DNA of 64,000 bases from Roseicitreum antarcticum (GTDB lineage Bacteria > Pseudomonadota > Alphaproteobacteria > Rhodobacterales > Rhodobacteraceae), in contig NZ_CP061498.1 in assembly GCF_014681765.1 (NCBI RefSeq), positions 2,741,501 to 2,805,500 of the forward strand, written 5' to 3'. The notes under the pieces were generated by a model. That model was given only the letters and a program-made list of their open reading frames with translations. It did no database searches and was not told where the DNA came from. Positions 17,527-27,004 of this stretch are shown here, piece after piece. The position numbers and the translations under genes are program-made. How positions within the stretch are numbered: position 1 is the stretch's first letter; every line of letters starts with the position of its first letter.

Positions 17527-19548
17527 TCAGGCCGCGAGCCCGCGCCCTTTCAGCAATGCCTCCACCCCCGGCATCCGGCCCCTGAAGGCGGTATAGAGTG
17601 CCTCAGCCTCGTCACTGCCGCCGGCCGACAAGATGTGGCGTTGCAGCAGCGCGGCGGTTCCTTGGTCGAACGGATCGCCGGTTTCAAGGAACGCGTCGAA
17701 AGCATCGGCATCCATCACCTCGGACCACATATAGCTGTAATAGCCGCTGGAATAGCCGTCGCCGGAAAACACATGCGCGAAATGCGGCGTTGCATGGCGC
17801 ATACGGATGGCGCGCGGCATGCCCAGATCTTGCAAGATTTCCTCTTGCCGCTGCATGGGGTCTTGCGGCGCGGGGCCTTCATGGAAACCAAGGTCCACCA
17901 AGGCTGAGGCGATGTATTCCACCGTGCTGAACCCCTGATCGTAGGTCTGCGCGGCCAGCAGACGGTCCAGCATGTCACGCGGCATCGCCGCGCCGGTTTC
18001 GACATGGCGGGCGTGGGTTTCCAGCACTTCGGGTACCTCAAGCCAATGTTCAAACAACTGGCTGGGCAGTTCGACGAAGTCGCGCGCGACCGAGGTGCCG
18101 GAAATCAGGCCGTAGGTCACATCCGACAGCATCTGATGCAGCGCATGGCCGAATTCGTGGAACAGCGTGCGCGCATCGTCATAGGCCAGAAGCGCCGGGT
18201 CGCCCTTGGCGAAGTTGCAGATGTTCAAGACAATGGGCCGCGTGTCTCCGCCCAGTTTGCGCTGGCTGCGCATCGCCGAACACCACGCGCCCGACCGTTT
18301 GGAGGACCGGGCGAAGTAATCACCGATGAAGACCGCCAGATGCTGCCCGTCGCGCGTCACCTCCCACGCCCGGGCGTCGGGGTGGTAAAGTGCGGTGTCC
18401 AGCGCGCGGAATTCCAGTCCGAACAACCGCTGCGCGCAATCGAACGCGGCTTCCAGCATGTTGTCGAGCGACAGGTAAGGCTTCAGCGCGGCCTCATCCA
18501 GATCATGCTCGGCCTGTCGCCGTTTCTCGGAATAATGGCGCCAGTCCCAGGGTTCCAGCGGGCCGGGGGTGCCATCGGCGTGCAGCATCGCTTCCAGTAC
18601 ATCGGCATCCGCCATGGCGGCGGCGCGGGCTGGTTGCCAGACCTGCATCAGCAGGTCGCGCACAGCGTCCGGCGTGCCGGCCATCTCGGTTTCCAGCTTG
18701 TACTGCGCGAAACTATCATAACCCAGCAGCCGGGCACGGGTGGCGCGCAGTGCCAGCACCTCGGCCGCAATGGCGCGGTTGTCAGTCTCGCCACCATTCG
18801 CCCCGCGCGATGTCCAGGCATTATAGGCCTTTTCGCGCAGCGCCCGCCGTTTGGAAAACTGCAGGAAGGGCACGATAAGGGAACGGTTCAGCGTGATGAC
18901 ATGGCCCGCCACGTCACGCTCTGCCGCTGCAGCCTTGGCCGCGCGCAACACGAAATCGGGCAGGCCCGCCAGATCCTCCGCGCCCAGTTCCATGAACCAG
19001 GCGCGTTCATCGGCCAGCAGATTCTGGGTGAATTGCGTCCCCAGGGTGGCCAGTCTGGATTTCACCTGCGTCAACTCCGTCGCCGCTGCCCCTTCCAACG
19101 CCGCGCCCGCGCGCACGAAGGACCGGCGGTACAGCATCAGGACACGCGCCTGTTCATCGTTGAGGCCCAGCGTGTCGCGCGCCTGCCACAGCGTATCGAT
19201 CCGGTCGAAGAGCGCGCGGTTGTTGGTGATCTCGGACGAATAGGCCGATAGCTTTGGCGCCAGGTCGCGCTGCAACACCTCGCGCGCAGGGGTCGAATCG
19301 GCGCCTGCAAGGTTGTAGAACACACCCGCCACGCGGCTCAGCGCGTCATCGGCCAGTTCCAACGCCTCGATCGTGTTGGCGAAGGTGGCGGCTTCGGGGT
19401 TCTCCGCGATCACGGCAATAGCCGCGCGGCCCTGTTCCAGCCCGGCCTCGAACGCGGGCGCGAAATCGTTGTCGCGGATCTGGTCAAACGGTGGCAGGTC
19501 GAATTCGGTGTGCCATTCGGCCAGAAGCGGGTTGTCGGTATGCGTCAT
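17527..19548 (-). CDS. M3 family zinc metallopeptidase (oligopeptidase A / dipeptidyl carboxypeptidase type)
   Basis: A 673-residue cytosolic oligopeptidase. The zinc site HEFGHALH is at about residue 462, with the downstream helix carrying the third ligand (FVELPSQLFEHW). The C-terminal GYSSGYYSYMWSEV is typical of Dcp/OpdA enzymes, which trim short peptides, including degraded signal peptides. The ATG at 19548 is chosen because the open frame upstream (to 20649) is antisense to the arginase gene. Dcp and OpdA cannot be separated by inspection. Confidence 0.93.
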   Translation of the reverse strand: MTHTDNPLLAEWHTEFDLPPFDQIRDNDFAPAFEAGLEQGRAAIAVIAENPEAATFANTIEALELADDALSRVAGVFYNLAGADSTPAREVLQRDLAPKLSAYSSEITNNRALFDRIDTLWQARDTLGLNDEQARVLMLYRRSFVRAGAALEGAAATELTQVKSRLATLGTQFTQNLLADERAWFMELGAEDLAGLPDFVLRAAKAAAAERDVAGHVITLNRSLIVPFLQFSKRRALREKAYNAWTSRGANGGETDNRAIAAEVLALRATRARLLGYDSFAQYKLETEMAGTPDAVRDLLMQVWQPARAAAMADADVLEAMLHADGTPGPLEPWDWRHYSEKRRQAEHDLDEAALKPYLSLDNMLEAAFDCAQRLFGLEFRALDTALYHPDARAWEVTRDGQHLAVFIGDYFARSSKRSGAWCSAMRSQRKLGGDTRPIVLNICNFAKGDPALLAYDDARTLFHEFGHALHQMLSDVTYGLISGTSVARDFVELPSQLFEHWLEVPEVLETHARHVETGAAMPRDMLDRLLAAQTYDQGFSTVEYIASALVDLGFHEGPAPQDPMQRQEEILQDLGMPRAIRMRHATPHFAHVFSGDGYSSGYYSYMWSEVMDADAFDAFLETGDPFDQGTAALLQRHILSAGGSDEAEALYTAFRGRMPGVEALLKGRGLAA

Positions 19549-19668
19549 GATGCCCTCGATCCAATGCTTCGACGAACATAAGCTGTTTTGCCGGAAGTAC
19601 GAGGTCAGGGCGTGACTTTCCGTGGCTTTCCGGCGCAAACTGCCGCCAGAAAAGGACCGGAGGACCAC

Positions 19669-20595
19669 ATGAACCGCACCTGTATTCTTATCGGCGCACC
19701 CGTGGACAGCGGCCAGCGCCGCCCCGGCTGCCTGATGGGTCCCGCCGCCTACCGCGTGGCCGGGCTGGCCGCAACGCTGCAAGGGCTGGGCTGCACCGTG
19801 CAGGACCGCGGCGATGTCGCGCCCGCGCCGGTTGGCGATGTAAGCTGTGACAACGCCGCGGTGCACCATCTGTCGGAAACCATCGGCTGGACCCGCGCGC
19901 TGGCAGAGGCTGGGCAGGCCGCGATGGCCGACGGTATGCCCGTCTTCATGGGCGGCGATCACAGCCTGTCGCTGGGGTCGGTCGCGGGGGTTGCGGCCCA
20001 TGCGGCGGCGGTAGGCCGCCCGCTGTTTGTGCTGTGGCTGGACGCGCATTCGGATTTCCACACGCCGCTGACCACATCCAGCGGCAACCTGCACGGCACG
20101 CCAATGGCCTATATCGCCGGGCGCGCGGGCTTCGATGCCTTTCCGCCCTTTCCCGCCACGGTGCCGGAATCGCATATCTGCCTGTTCGGCATCCGCTCGG
20201 TCGATCCGGCCGAAGGGGCGGCGCTTTATGATTCCGAAATCACCGTCTGCGACATGCGGGTGCTCGACGAATTCGGGGTCGTCGTGCCGCTCCGGCGCTT
20301 TCTGGACCGGGTGCGCGCGGCGGACGGGTTGCTGCATGTCTCGCTCGACGTGGATTTCCTCGACCCTGCCATCGCGCCGGCGGTCGGCACCACGGTGCCC
20401 GGCGGCACTACGTTTCGTGAAGCGCATCTGGTGATGGAGCTGTTGCACGATAGCGGGCTTGTCACTTCGCTCGACCTGGTGGAGCTGAACCCGTTTCTGG
20501 ACGAACGCGCCCGCACCGCGCAGCTTATGGTGGATCTGTGCGCAAGTCTGATGGGGCGCAAAGTGTTTGACCGCCCGACGCGCGGTTTTGTCTGA
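19669..20595 (+). CDS. rocF: Arginase
   Basis: Hydrolyses L-arginine to ornithine and urea. 308 residues of the ureohydrolase family. Manganese ligands are visible in GGDHS (95-99), DAHSDFHTP (125-133) and SLDVDFLDP; the arginase-type signatures TSSGNLHG and TTVPGG distinguish it from agmatinases. ATG at 19669 follows GGACCGGAGGACC. Divergent from the M3 peptidase gene, with about 120 bp between them for both promoters. No catabolic partners (ornithine aminotransferase or cyclodeaminase) lie alongside. Confidence 0.93.
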   Translation: MNRTCILIGAPVDSGQRRPGCLMGPAAYRVAGLAATLQGLGCTVQDRGDVAPAPVGDVSCDNAAVHHLSETIGWTRALAEAGQAAMADGMPVFMGGDHSLSLGSVAGVAAHAAAVGRPLFVLWLDAHSDFHTPLTTSSGNLHGTPMAYIAGRAGFDAFPPFPATVPESHICLFGIRSVDPAEGAALYDSEITVCDMRVLDEFGVVVPLRRFLDRVRAADGLLHVSLDVDFLDPAIAPAVGTTVPGGTTFREAHLVMELLHDSGLVTSLDLVELNPFLDERARTAQLMVDLCASLMGRKVFDRPTRGFV

Positions 20596-20642
20596 CCCGG
20601 CCTTGCCTGCGCGAACCGGCCTGATAGGCTGAGGCCTTTGAG

Positions 20643-21653
20643 ATGGCACATAAGGCGGGCATCATGAAACAAGCGGGCTTCGACATGCGTGGACCCTTGC
20701 TGGCGCTGCTGGCATTTGCGATCTTTTCCGGGCATGATGTCGTCGTGAAGTACCTGGGCGGCGGCTATGCGGCGTTCCAGATCGTGTTCTTCAGCGTGCT
20801 GCTGGGCCTGCCGCTGGCAATGCTGATGCTGATGCGCGACCAGACCGATGGCACGCTGCTGCCGCGACACCCCTGGTGGACGGCGCTGCGCACCACGGCG
20901 GCGGTGGCCACAGGGGTTTGTGTTTTCTTTTCGTTTTCAATGCTGCCGATGACGCAGGTCTATGCGATCCTGTTCGCCGCGCCCTTGCTGATTACCGTGT
21001 TGTCGATCCCCATTCTGGGTGAGAAGGTGGGCATCCGGCGTGGTGCTGCGGTCTTGGTGGGGCTGTGCGGCGTGTTGATCGTGCTTCGTCCCGGATCGGG
21101 TGACGCGCTGAGCATCGGTCACGCGGCGGCGCTGGTTGGCGCGGTCGGCTCGGCGGTGTCGTCGATCATCGTGCGCAAGATCGGGCAGGATGAGCGCAAC
21201 GTGGTGCTGCTGCTCTATCCGATGATGGCCAACATGGTGGTGATGGCTTGCGCGCTGCCTTTCGTCTATCAGCCCATGCCGCTGCTGGATTTCGCTGGAT
21301 TCGCGGCGATTGCCGGGCTGGCCTTCGTCGCCAGCCTGTGTCTCATCGCGGCCTACAAGATGTCCGAAGCGGCGATAATCGCGCCCATGCAGTATTCACA
21401 GATCATCTGGGCCGCTATCTTTGGCTTCATCTTTTTTAATGAGACCCCTGACTTGCCGACGATTATCGGCGCGGCGGTCATCATCGGCAGCGGCCTTTAC
21501 ATTCTGTTCCGCGAAGGCAGCGCGAATGTCTCGGAAAACCGCCCCGTGTCGCAGACCAAGGGCCGGGCCGAGACCGGGACCGTCCCGCGCATGAGCGCGA
21601 TCAGCCAGATCGAGGAAGACCGGGTAGAGGACGCCGAACCGCCGGTACGCTAG
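20643..21653 (+). CDS. EamA/DMT-family transporter
   Basis: A 336-residue inner-membrane protein with two EamA repeats of about five helices each (residues 15-150 and 160-290) and a hydrophilic C-terminal tail of about 45 residues. This is the RhaT/YdcZ-like drug/metabolite exporter family; substrate unknown. In-frame Met codons at 20643, 20664 and 20685 are all possible starts; the first is kept. It follows the arginase gene by 47 bp in the same direction and may be cotranscribed. Confidence 0.87.
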   Translation: MAHKAGIMKQAGFDMRGPLLALLAFAIFSGHDVVVKYLGGGYAAFQIVFFSVLLGLPLAMLMLMRDQTDGTLLPRHPWWTALRTTAAVATGVCVFFSFSMLPMTQVYAILFAAPLLITVLSIPILGEKVGIRRGAAVLVGLCGVLIVLRPGSGDALSIGHAAALVGAVGSAVSSIIVRKIGQDERNVVLLLYPMMANMVVMACALPFVYQPMPLLDFAGFAAIAGLAFVASLCLIAAYKMSEAAIIAPMQYSQIIWAAIFGFIFFNETPDLPTIIGAAVIIGSGLYILFREGSANVSENRPVSQTKGRAETGTVPRMSAISQIEEDRVEDAEPPVR

Positions 21654-21761
21654 GGCTGGGCCCGGCCTTGCGCGTCGGCGTAGTTCTTCGCGTGAAAACA
21701 TCGCGACATCGGTGGGCGGGGTGATGATCCCGCCAAGCGGTGGCGCTGTGGCATCGCCATG

Positions 21762-21793
21762 AAAAAGGCCGCGTCCCTTCCGGGCGCGGCCTT
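21762..21793 (-). terminator. Rho-independent terminator after rplT
   Basis: On the minus strand, a 9-bp stem AAGGCCGCG/CGCGGCCTT encloses an 11-nt loop and is followed by three further T residues (stem end included, TTTTT). It begins 22 nt beyond the rplT stop. Confidence 0.85.
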
Positions 21794-21814
21794 CCAATTT
21801 CCGTGTCGACTGGC

Positions 21815-22177
21815 TCAGGCCATTGCGGCTTTCGCCTGGCTGACGATCTGACCGAATGCCTCGGGCTCATGCACGGCCAGGTCGGCCAGAACCTTGCGGT
21901 CCACTTCGATGCCGGCCAGCGACAGCGCGTTGATGAAGCGCGAGTAGGTCAGCGCCGGGTCGATTTCACGCACGGCGGCGTTGATGCGCTGGATCCACAG
22001 GGCGCGGAAGTTGCGCTTGCGCACTTTCCGATCACGGGTCGCATATTGGTTTGCTTTATCAACCGCTTGCGTCGCTGTGCGGAAGTTGCGCGAGCGTGCG
22101 CCATAATAGCCCTTGGCGGCCTTGATGACCTTGCGGTGGCGGGCGTGGGTAACGGTACCTGATTTAACGCGTGACAT
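21815..22177 (-). CDS. rplT: 50S ribosomal protein L20
   Basis: 120 residues, beginning [16 protein letters not shown] and containing the RNA-binding [12 protein letters not shown] segment. L20 is an early 23S rRNA assembly protein. Second gene of the rpmI-rplT unit, 12 bp after rpmI; infC is not adjacent. Ends at a clear terminator. Confidence 0.98.
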   Translation of the reverse strand: MSRVKSGTVTHARHRKVIKAAKGYYGARSRNFRTATQAVDKANQYATRDRKVRKRNFRALWIQRINAAVREIDPALTYSRFINALSLAGIEVDRKVLADLAVHEPEAFGQIVSQAKAAMA

Positions 22178-22189
22178 ATTCCGGCCTCC

Positions 22190-22390
22190 TTAGCGGTCGT
22201 AGGGCATATATTTTTTGACGATGCGCGCATCCGGTGCGGACAGGGTGGTGGTGCCCCGTGCGTCGCGGATGAACTTGGTCGTCCGTTTGATCATGCCGTG
22301 GCGTTTGCCGGCCTGACCTGCCTTGACCTTGCCAGTCGCAGTCATCGAAAAGCGCTTTTTGGCGCCTGATTTGGTCTTCATCTTGGGCAT
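22190..22390 (-). CDS. rpmI: 50S ribosomal protein L35
   Basis: 66 residues, [14 protein letters not shown] then RHGMIKRT and [13 protein letters not shown]-type ending (here [13 protein letters not shown]). A small basic 50S protein cotranscribed with rplT. Start ATG at 22390 is preceded by a GGAGACGG ribosome-binding sequence. Confidence 0.98.
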   Translation of the reverse strand: MPKMKTKSGAKKRFSMTATGKVKAGQAGKRHGMIKRTTKFIRDARGTTTLSAPDARIVKKYMPYDR

Positions 22391-22473
22391 TTCCGTCTCC
22401 TCTGGATCGGTGGGCGGTAAAACGCGCGACTCGGCATGCCACTGTGGCCGGACGCGCGGGCGGTAAAGCGTGG

Positions 22474-22502
22474 TCTATAGACCGGGCGCGAAGGTGCCGC
22501 AA
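22474..22502 (-). promoter_or_regulatory. Candidate sigma-70 promoter for rpmI-rplT
   Basis: On the minus strand TTGCGG (22502-22497) and TATAGA (22479-22474) are separated by 17 bp, about 84 nt ahead of the rpmI start. The -10 sits inside the palindrome GGTCTATAGACC. Confidence 0.5.
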
Positions 22503-22561
22503 GGGGGTGCGCACCGGGCAAAGCGGCTTTGTGCGGGGGGAGCAGCAGCAGAAGTTGGGGC

Positions 22562-22792
22562 TTAGCGGAAGAACGTGGCCGCGATGATCCCCAGCGCCAG
22601 ATCGGGCAGGTCGGCCAGCGCATGCCCACCGTCGGGGTGGAGCAGTTGCACATAGCCGATCAGCCCTGCCGCAAGGATCAGCAGCCCGGCGCCCGTGTAC
22701 GGCAGCCGCCCGTCGATCCATGCCGCGAGCATGCTGACAAGGGCCAGCGGCAGCAAGAGAAAACCCAATACAAACAACGTGCCACTGGCCAT
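22562..22792 (-). CDS. Small hypothetical membrane protein
   Basis: A 76-residue protein with two predicted transmembrane stretches (about residues 4-24 and 31-50) and an amphipathic C-terminal end finishing in ATFFR. The start at 22792 gives a protein that begins directly with a hydrophobic helix; the longer open frame to 22933 has an Arg/Pro-rich, unlikely N-terminus. It lies between pyk and rpmI in the same direction. I do not recognise a family. Confidence 0.55.
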   Translation of the reverse strand: MASGTLFVLGFLLLPLALVSMLAAWIDGRLPYTGAGLLILAAGLIGYVQLLHPDGGHALADLPDLALGIIAATFFR

Positions 22793-22856
22793 GCAGCCCC
22801 CGGGGTCCGGCACCCGCCTCAGCCCATGTGGAAGGCGCGGCAGGAGTGATATGAAA

Positions 22857-22884
22857 TGCCGCCGCCCCCTTGGGGACGGCGGCA
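22857..22884 (-). terminator. Terminator-like hairpin after pyk
   Basis: TGCCGCCGTCCCC and GGGGGCGGCGGCA pair almost perfectly 67 nt beyond the pyk stop. Only a short ATTTC follows, so it may be a weak terminator or an mRNA-stabilising hairpin. Confidence 0.55.
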
Positions 22885-22951
22885 CGATAGATGTCAGTAT
22901 AGCGTGCAGACGCGCCGTTCGTATACGGGGCAACCACCGGTGTGGACGGGG

Positions 22952-24397
22952 TTATTCCGGTTCGGTCTGCTTGATCAGGTATTCGGCGCAGGGCGCGACG
23001 CGCAGGATGTTGGTGGTGCCGGGCTGGTTGAACGGCACCCCTGCGGTCACCACGATCATGTCGGTTTCCACGGCGAAACCGTATTTCAGCGCGGCGCGTA
23101 CGGCGTGGATCACGGCGGATTTGAAGCGGTCGACTTCGGACACCATCACGCAATGTGTGCCCCATGTCAGACACAGGCGGCGCGCGGCGGATTCGATGTT
23201 GGTCAGCGCGATGATCGGCACGTGCGGGCGTTCGCGCGCGACAAGGCTGGCGGTCGTACCGCGCTGCGTGAAGCAACAAATCGCAACGACATCAGTCGTT
23301 TCCGCGATTTCGCGCGCCGCCGACACGATGCCGTCAGCGATGGACGTGTGCTTGATGCGGCGCGAGGAGTCGATGACTTCCTTGTAGGTCGGGTCGCTTT
23401 CAACCTCGATCGCGACGTTGTTCATCGTGGTCACGGCTTCGATGGGGAATTGGCCCGCAGCGGATTCAGCCGACAGCATGATGGCATCGGCGCCTTCATA
23501 GATGGCGGTGGCGACATCTGAGACCTCTGCCCGCGTGGGGACGGGGCTTTCTATCATGGATTCAAGCATTTGCGTGGCCACGATCACAGGTTTCGCGGCG
23601 GCGCGGGTGCGGCGGATCAGGCGCTTCTGGATCGGGGGCACGTTCTGGACGGGCAGTTCCACGCCCAGATCGCCGCGCGCGACCATGATTCCGTCGGACA
23701 CGGCCAGGATTTCATCAAAGGCTTTGACGGCGGCGGGCTTTTCGATTTTCGACAAGATCGCGGCGCGGCCCTTGGCAAGGTCGCGCGCTTCGGTCACGTC
23801 GCTGGCGCGCTGCACGAAGGACAGGGCCAGCCAGTCCACGCCCAGCTCGCAGGCGAATTCCAGATCGCTGCGGTCTTTTTCGGAAAGGGCTGCAACGGGC
23901 AGCACCACGTCGGGGACGTTCACGCCCTTGCGGTTGGAAATGATGCCGCCGACCATCACGGTGCAATCGGCGAAATCGGCGCCGCATGTGTCAACGCGCA
24001 GGCGGATTTTTCCGTCATTTATCAACAGGCTGGCGCCAGGTTCCAGGGCTGCGAAGATCTCGGGGTGGGGCAGGCGCACGCGGGTTTTGTCGCCCTCGGT
24101 GTCATCGAGATCGAGGCGGAAGGGCTGCCCCACGACAAGCTCTTCCTCGCCATTGGCGAAGGTGGCGCAGCGCAGTTTCGGACCCTGAAGATCGGCCAGG
24201 ATGGCGATGGGGCGGCCCAGATCAGCCTCGACCTGGCGGATGATGGTGTGGCGGGCGCGGATGTCGTCCTGCGTGCCATGGCTCATGTTCAGGCGAAACA
24301 CATCGGCACCGGCTTCAAACAGCGCGCGGATCATCGCGTAGTCGTTTGAGGCCGGGCCGAGGGTTGCCACGATTTTAACTTTGCGAAGACGTCTCAT
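22952..24397 (-). CDS. pyk: Pyruvate kinase
   Basis: Final step of glycolysis, phosphoenolpyruvate plus ADP to pyruvate plus ATP. 481 residues in the order barrel A, lid B, C-terminal effector domain. Signatures: RKVKIVATLGPAS (N-terminus), KIEKPAA with the catalytic Lys, GIMVARGDLGVELP binding Mg, and KPVIVATQMLESM. The start at 24397 is set by the family start MRRLRKVKI; upstream in-frame Met codons lie in promoter DNA. Divergent from the DUF1244 gene. Confidence 0.97.
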   Translation of the reverse strand: MRRLRKVKIVATLGPASNDYAMIRALFEAGADVFRLNMSHGTQDDIRARHTIIRQVEADLGRPIAILADLQGPKLRCATFANGEEELVVGQPFRLDLDDTEGDKTRVRLPHPEIFAALEPGASLLINDGKIRLRVDTCGADFADCTVMVGGIISNRKGVNVPDVVLPVAALSEKDRSDLEFACELGVDWLALSFVQRASDVTEARDLAKGRAAILSKIEKPAAVKAFDEILAVSDGIMVARGDLGVELPVQNVPPIQKRLIRRTRAAAKPVIVATQMLESMIESPVPTRAEVSDVATAIYEGADAIMLSAESAAGQFPIEAVTTMNNVAIEVESDPTYKEVIDSSRRIKHTSIADGIVSAAREIAETTDVVAICCFTQRGTTASLVARERPHVPIIALTNIESAARRLCLTWGTHCVMVSEVDRFKSAVIHAVRAALKYGFAVETDMIVVTAGVPFNQPGTTNILRVAPCAEYLIKQTEPE

Positions 24398-24591
24398 GCC
24401 GCTATCCCTTTGAATTTCGGTGCTAATATAGACCATACACCTGAGAGTGAGAAGGCTGTGTGAAAACACGCCCCTGTTAGCGCCAACACATACCCGGATT
24501 TGGCAAAACTACAAGTCCGTTGCCCCTTGACCGGGCGGATTTGCAGCGGCACGGTGCCGATCTGCAAAGCCCGCAGACAGGAGGCGCGCCC

Positions 24592-24918
24592 ATGGATGAC
24601 ATAACCCGAACCAATGTGGAAGCTGCGGCGTTCCGGCGTTTATTGCAGCATTTACAAGAGCGTACTGATGTCCAGAACATCGACATGATGAACCTGACGG
24701 GGTTTTGCCGCAATTGCCTGTCGCGCTGGTACGCCGAGGCTGCGGGCGCGCACGGTGTCGAGATGTCAAAGGATGATGCGCGGGAGGCGGTTTACGGGAT
24801 GCCCTTTGAAGTGTTCAAGGCGCGCTATCAGACCGAGGCATCGGGCGATCAGAAGGCGGCATTTGATGTCGCGTTCCGCGAAAATGTCGCCGATCGCGCC
24901 AAGGACGGCGAATCATAG
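24592..24918 (+). CDS. DUF1244 domain protein
   Basis: 108 residues, matching the proteobacterial DUF1244 family, whose core is present as DVQNIDMMNLTGFCRNCLSRWY and ending with GMPFEVFKARYQ. The two Cys of FCRNC are the most conserved feature and could bind metal or be redox active. Strong ribosome-binding site AGGAGGCG before the ATG. Function unknown. Divergent from pyk and convergent with trxB. Confidence 0.88.
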   Translation: MDDITRTNVEAAAFRRLLQHLQERTDVQNIDMMNLTGFCRNCLSRWYAEAAGAHGVEMSKDDAREAVYGMPFEVFKARYQTEASGDQKAAFDVAFRENVADRAKDGES

Positions 24919-24953
24919 GTTAACGCGCTGATTTCCCCCGATTTCCCGAGTCT

Positions 24954-24997
24954 GGAAACGGTATGGAAACAGTATGGGTTTGGTATGGGTCGGATAA
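24954..24997. repeat. 11-bp tandem array, 4 units (family A, copy 1)
   Basis: GGAAACGGTAT, GGAAACAGTAT, GGGTTTGGTAT and a decayed fourth unit follow each other in the spacer between the convergent DUF1244 and trxB genes. The same unit recurs at 57853. Confidence 0.8.
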
Positions 24998-25047
24998 GGC
25001 CCGTCGCGTGGTTAACGTAGCGTGCGCCGGTTCAGCGGATCATGCGC

Positions 25048-25080
25048 AAAAAGGGGGCAGGCACTGGCGCCCCCCCCCTT
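25048..25080 (-). terminator. Rho-independent terminator after trxB
   Basis: On the minus strand AAGGGGG pairs with CCCCCTT around a GC-rich loop and is followed by TTT, about 20 nt beyond the trxB stop. Confidence 0.65.
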
Positions 25081-25099
25081 GTGTCCCCCGCCTGTGCGG

Positions 25100-26155
<1,056 letters not shown>

Positions 26156-26206
26156 TTACGGGATAACCGCTTGCCTGAAAGGCGTTCAATTCGCAAGCCA
26201 CATAAA

Positions 26207-26238
26207 ATTGTTGCGCGTTTGCGTAATATTGTTGCGCG
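26207..26238. promoter_or_regulatory. Direct repeat between trxB and the Lrp gene (candidate operator)
   Basis: ATTGTTGCGCG occurs at 26207-26217 and again at 26228-26238, a spacing of exactly 21 bp or two helical turns, in the divergent spacer. Repeated half-sites on one face of the helix suit an oligomeric Lrp-type regulator. Confidence 0.5.
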
Positions 26239-26288
26239 GCGTGGGGCAAGGACATACATATCCGCAAACCAAAACAGGAGTTTTCACG

Positions 26289-26789
26289 ATGTCGGCGTCA
26301 AAGCTGGATCCGATCGACCGGATGATTCTGGCCGAGTTGCAGGCAGATGGTCGTATGACCAACGTGGAGCTGGCCCGCCGGGTGGGGATTTCTGCCCCGC
26401 CGTGTCTGCGCCGGGTGCGCACGCTGGAAGAGGCTGGGTTCATCAAGGGATATCACGCTGATGTGAACGTCCGCGAATTGGGGTTCGAGGTGCAGGTCTT
26501 TGCCATGGTCGGGCTGCACAGCCAGGCCGAGGCTGATCTGTCGGCATTCGAGGCGCGCTGCCGCGCCTGGCCGCTGGTGCGCGAGTGCCACATGCTGAAC
26601 GGTGAGATTGATTTCATCCTGAAATGCGTGGCGCCCGATCTGTCGGGGTTCCAGCGGTTTCTGACCGAACAACTGCTGTCGGCACCGAATGTGGCGAGTG
26701 TGAAGACCTCGCTGGTGATCCGCTGTGCCAAGAGCGAGCCCGGCGTGCCGTTCGATGTGCTGGAGGCCCGGCAGGCGCAGATTTCCTGA
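26289..26789 (+). CDS. Lrp/AsnC family transcriptional regulator
   Basis: 166 residues. N-terminal winged helix-turn-helix (residues about 6-55: LDPIDRMILAELQADGRMTNVELARRVGIS) followed by the alpha-beta RAM effector domain (about 70-150). Such proteins sense amino acids or other small ligands and bind as octamers. It is divergent from trxB with a 214-bp spacer carrying the direct repeat at 26207-26238; autoregulation and control of trxB are the natural inference. ATG at 26289 follows CAGGAGTTTT. Confidence 0.92.
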   Translation: MSASKLDPIDRMILAELQADGRMTNVELARRVGISAPPCLRRVRTLEEAGFIKGYHADVNVRELGFEVQVFAMVGLHSQAEADLSAFEARCRAWPLVRECHMLNGEIDFILKCVAPDLSGFQRFLTEQLLSAPNVASVKTSLVIRCAKSEPGVPFDVLEARQAQIS

Positions 26790-26811
26790 GGGCTGAGGGT
26801 TTCAAGGCTTT

Positions 26812-26839
26812 AGGGTTGAGTGCTGAGGGTTGAGTGCTT
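26812..26839. repeat. 14-bp tandem duplication
   Basis: AGGGTTGAGTGCTG is directly repeated once with a single change, 22 bp after the Lrp gene stop. The core GGGTTGAGTGC also occurs in the array ahead of lgt at 30971. Confidence 0.7.
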
Positions 26840-27004
26840 TGGCGCTGCCATGGCTTGGCCGGGCGCCTTTGAACGCCCGGCGGGGTGGCTTGCAGCGCAG
26901 CGCCTGACCCTGGACCATATTCCGGGTTTTAGCGCGCGCGCAAAGCACAGGTGCCTTGGTCCAAGGCCGGAAGATCCGTAAAGACCGTGCTTTTCCCCGC
27001 CCTG

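Noticed and set aside
17527-20649. Fusion of an N-terminal domain to the M3 peptidase
   Set aside because: The first 367 codons of the open frame are antisense to arginase; the peptidase start at 19548 has family-typical sequence.
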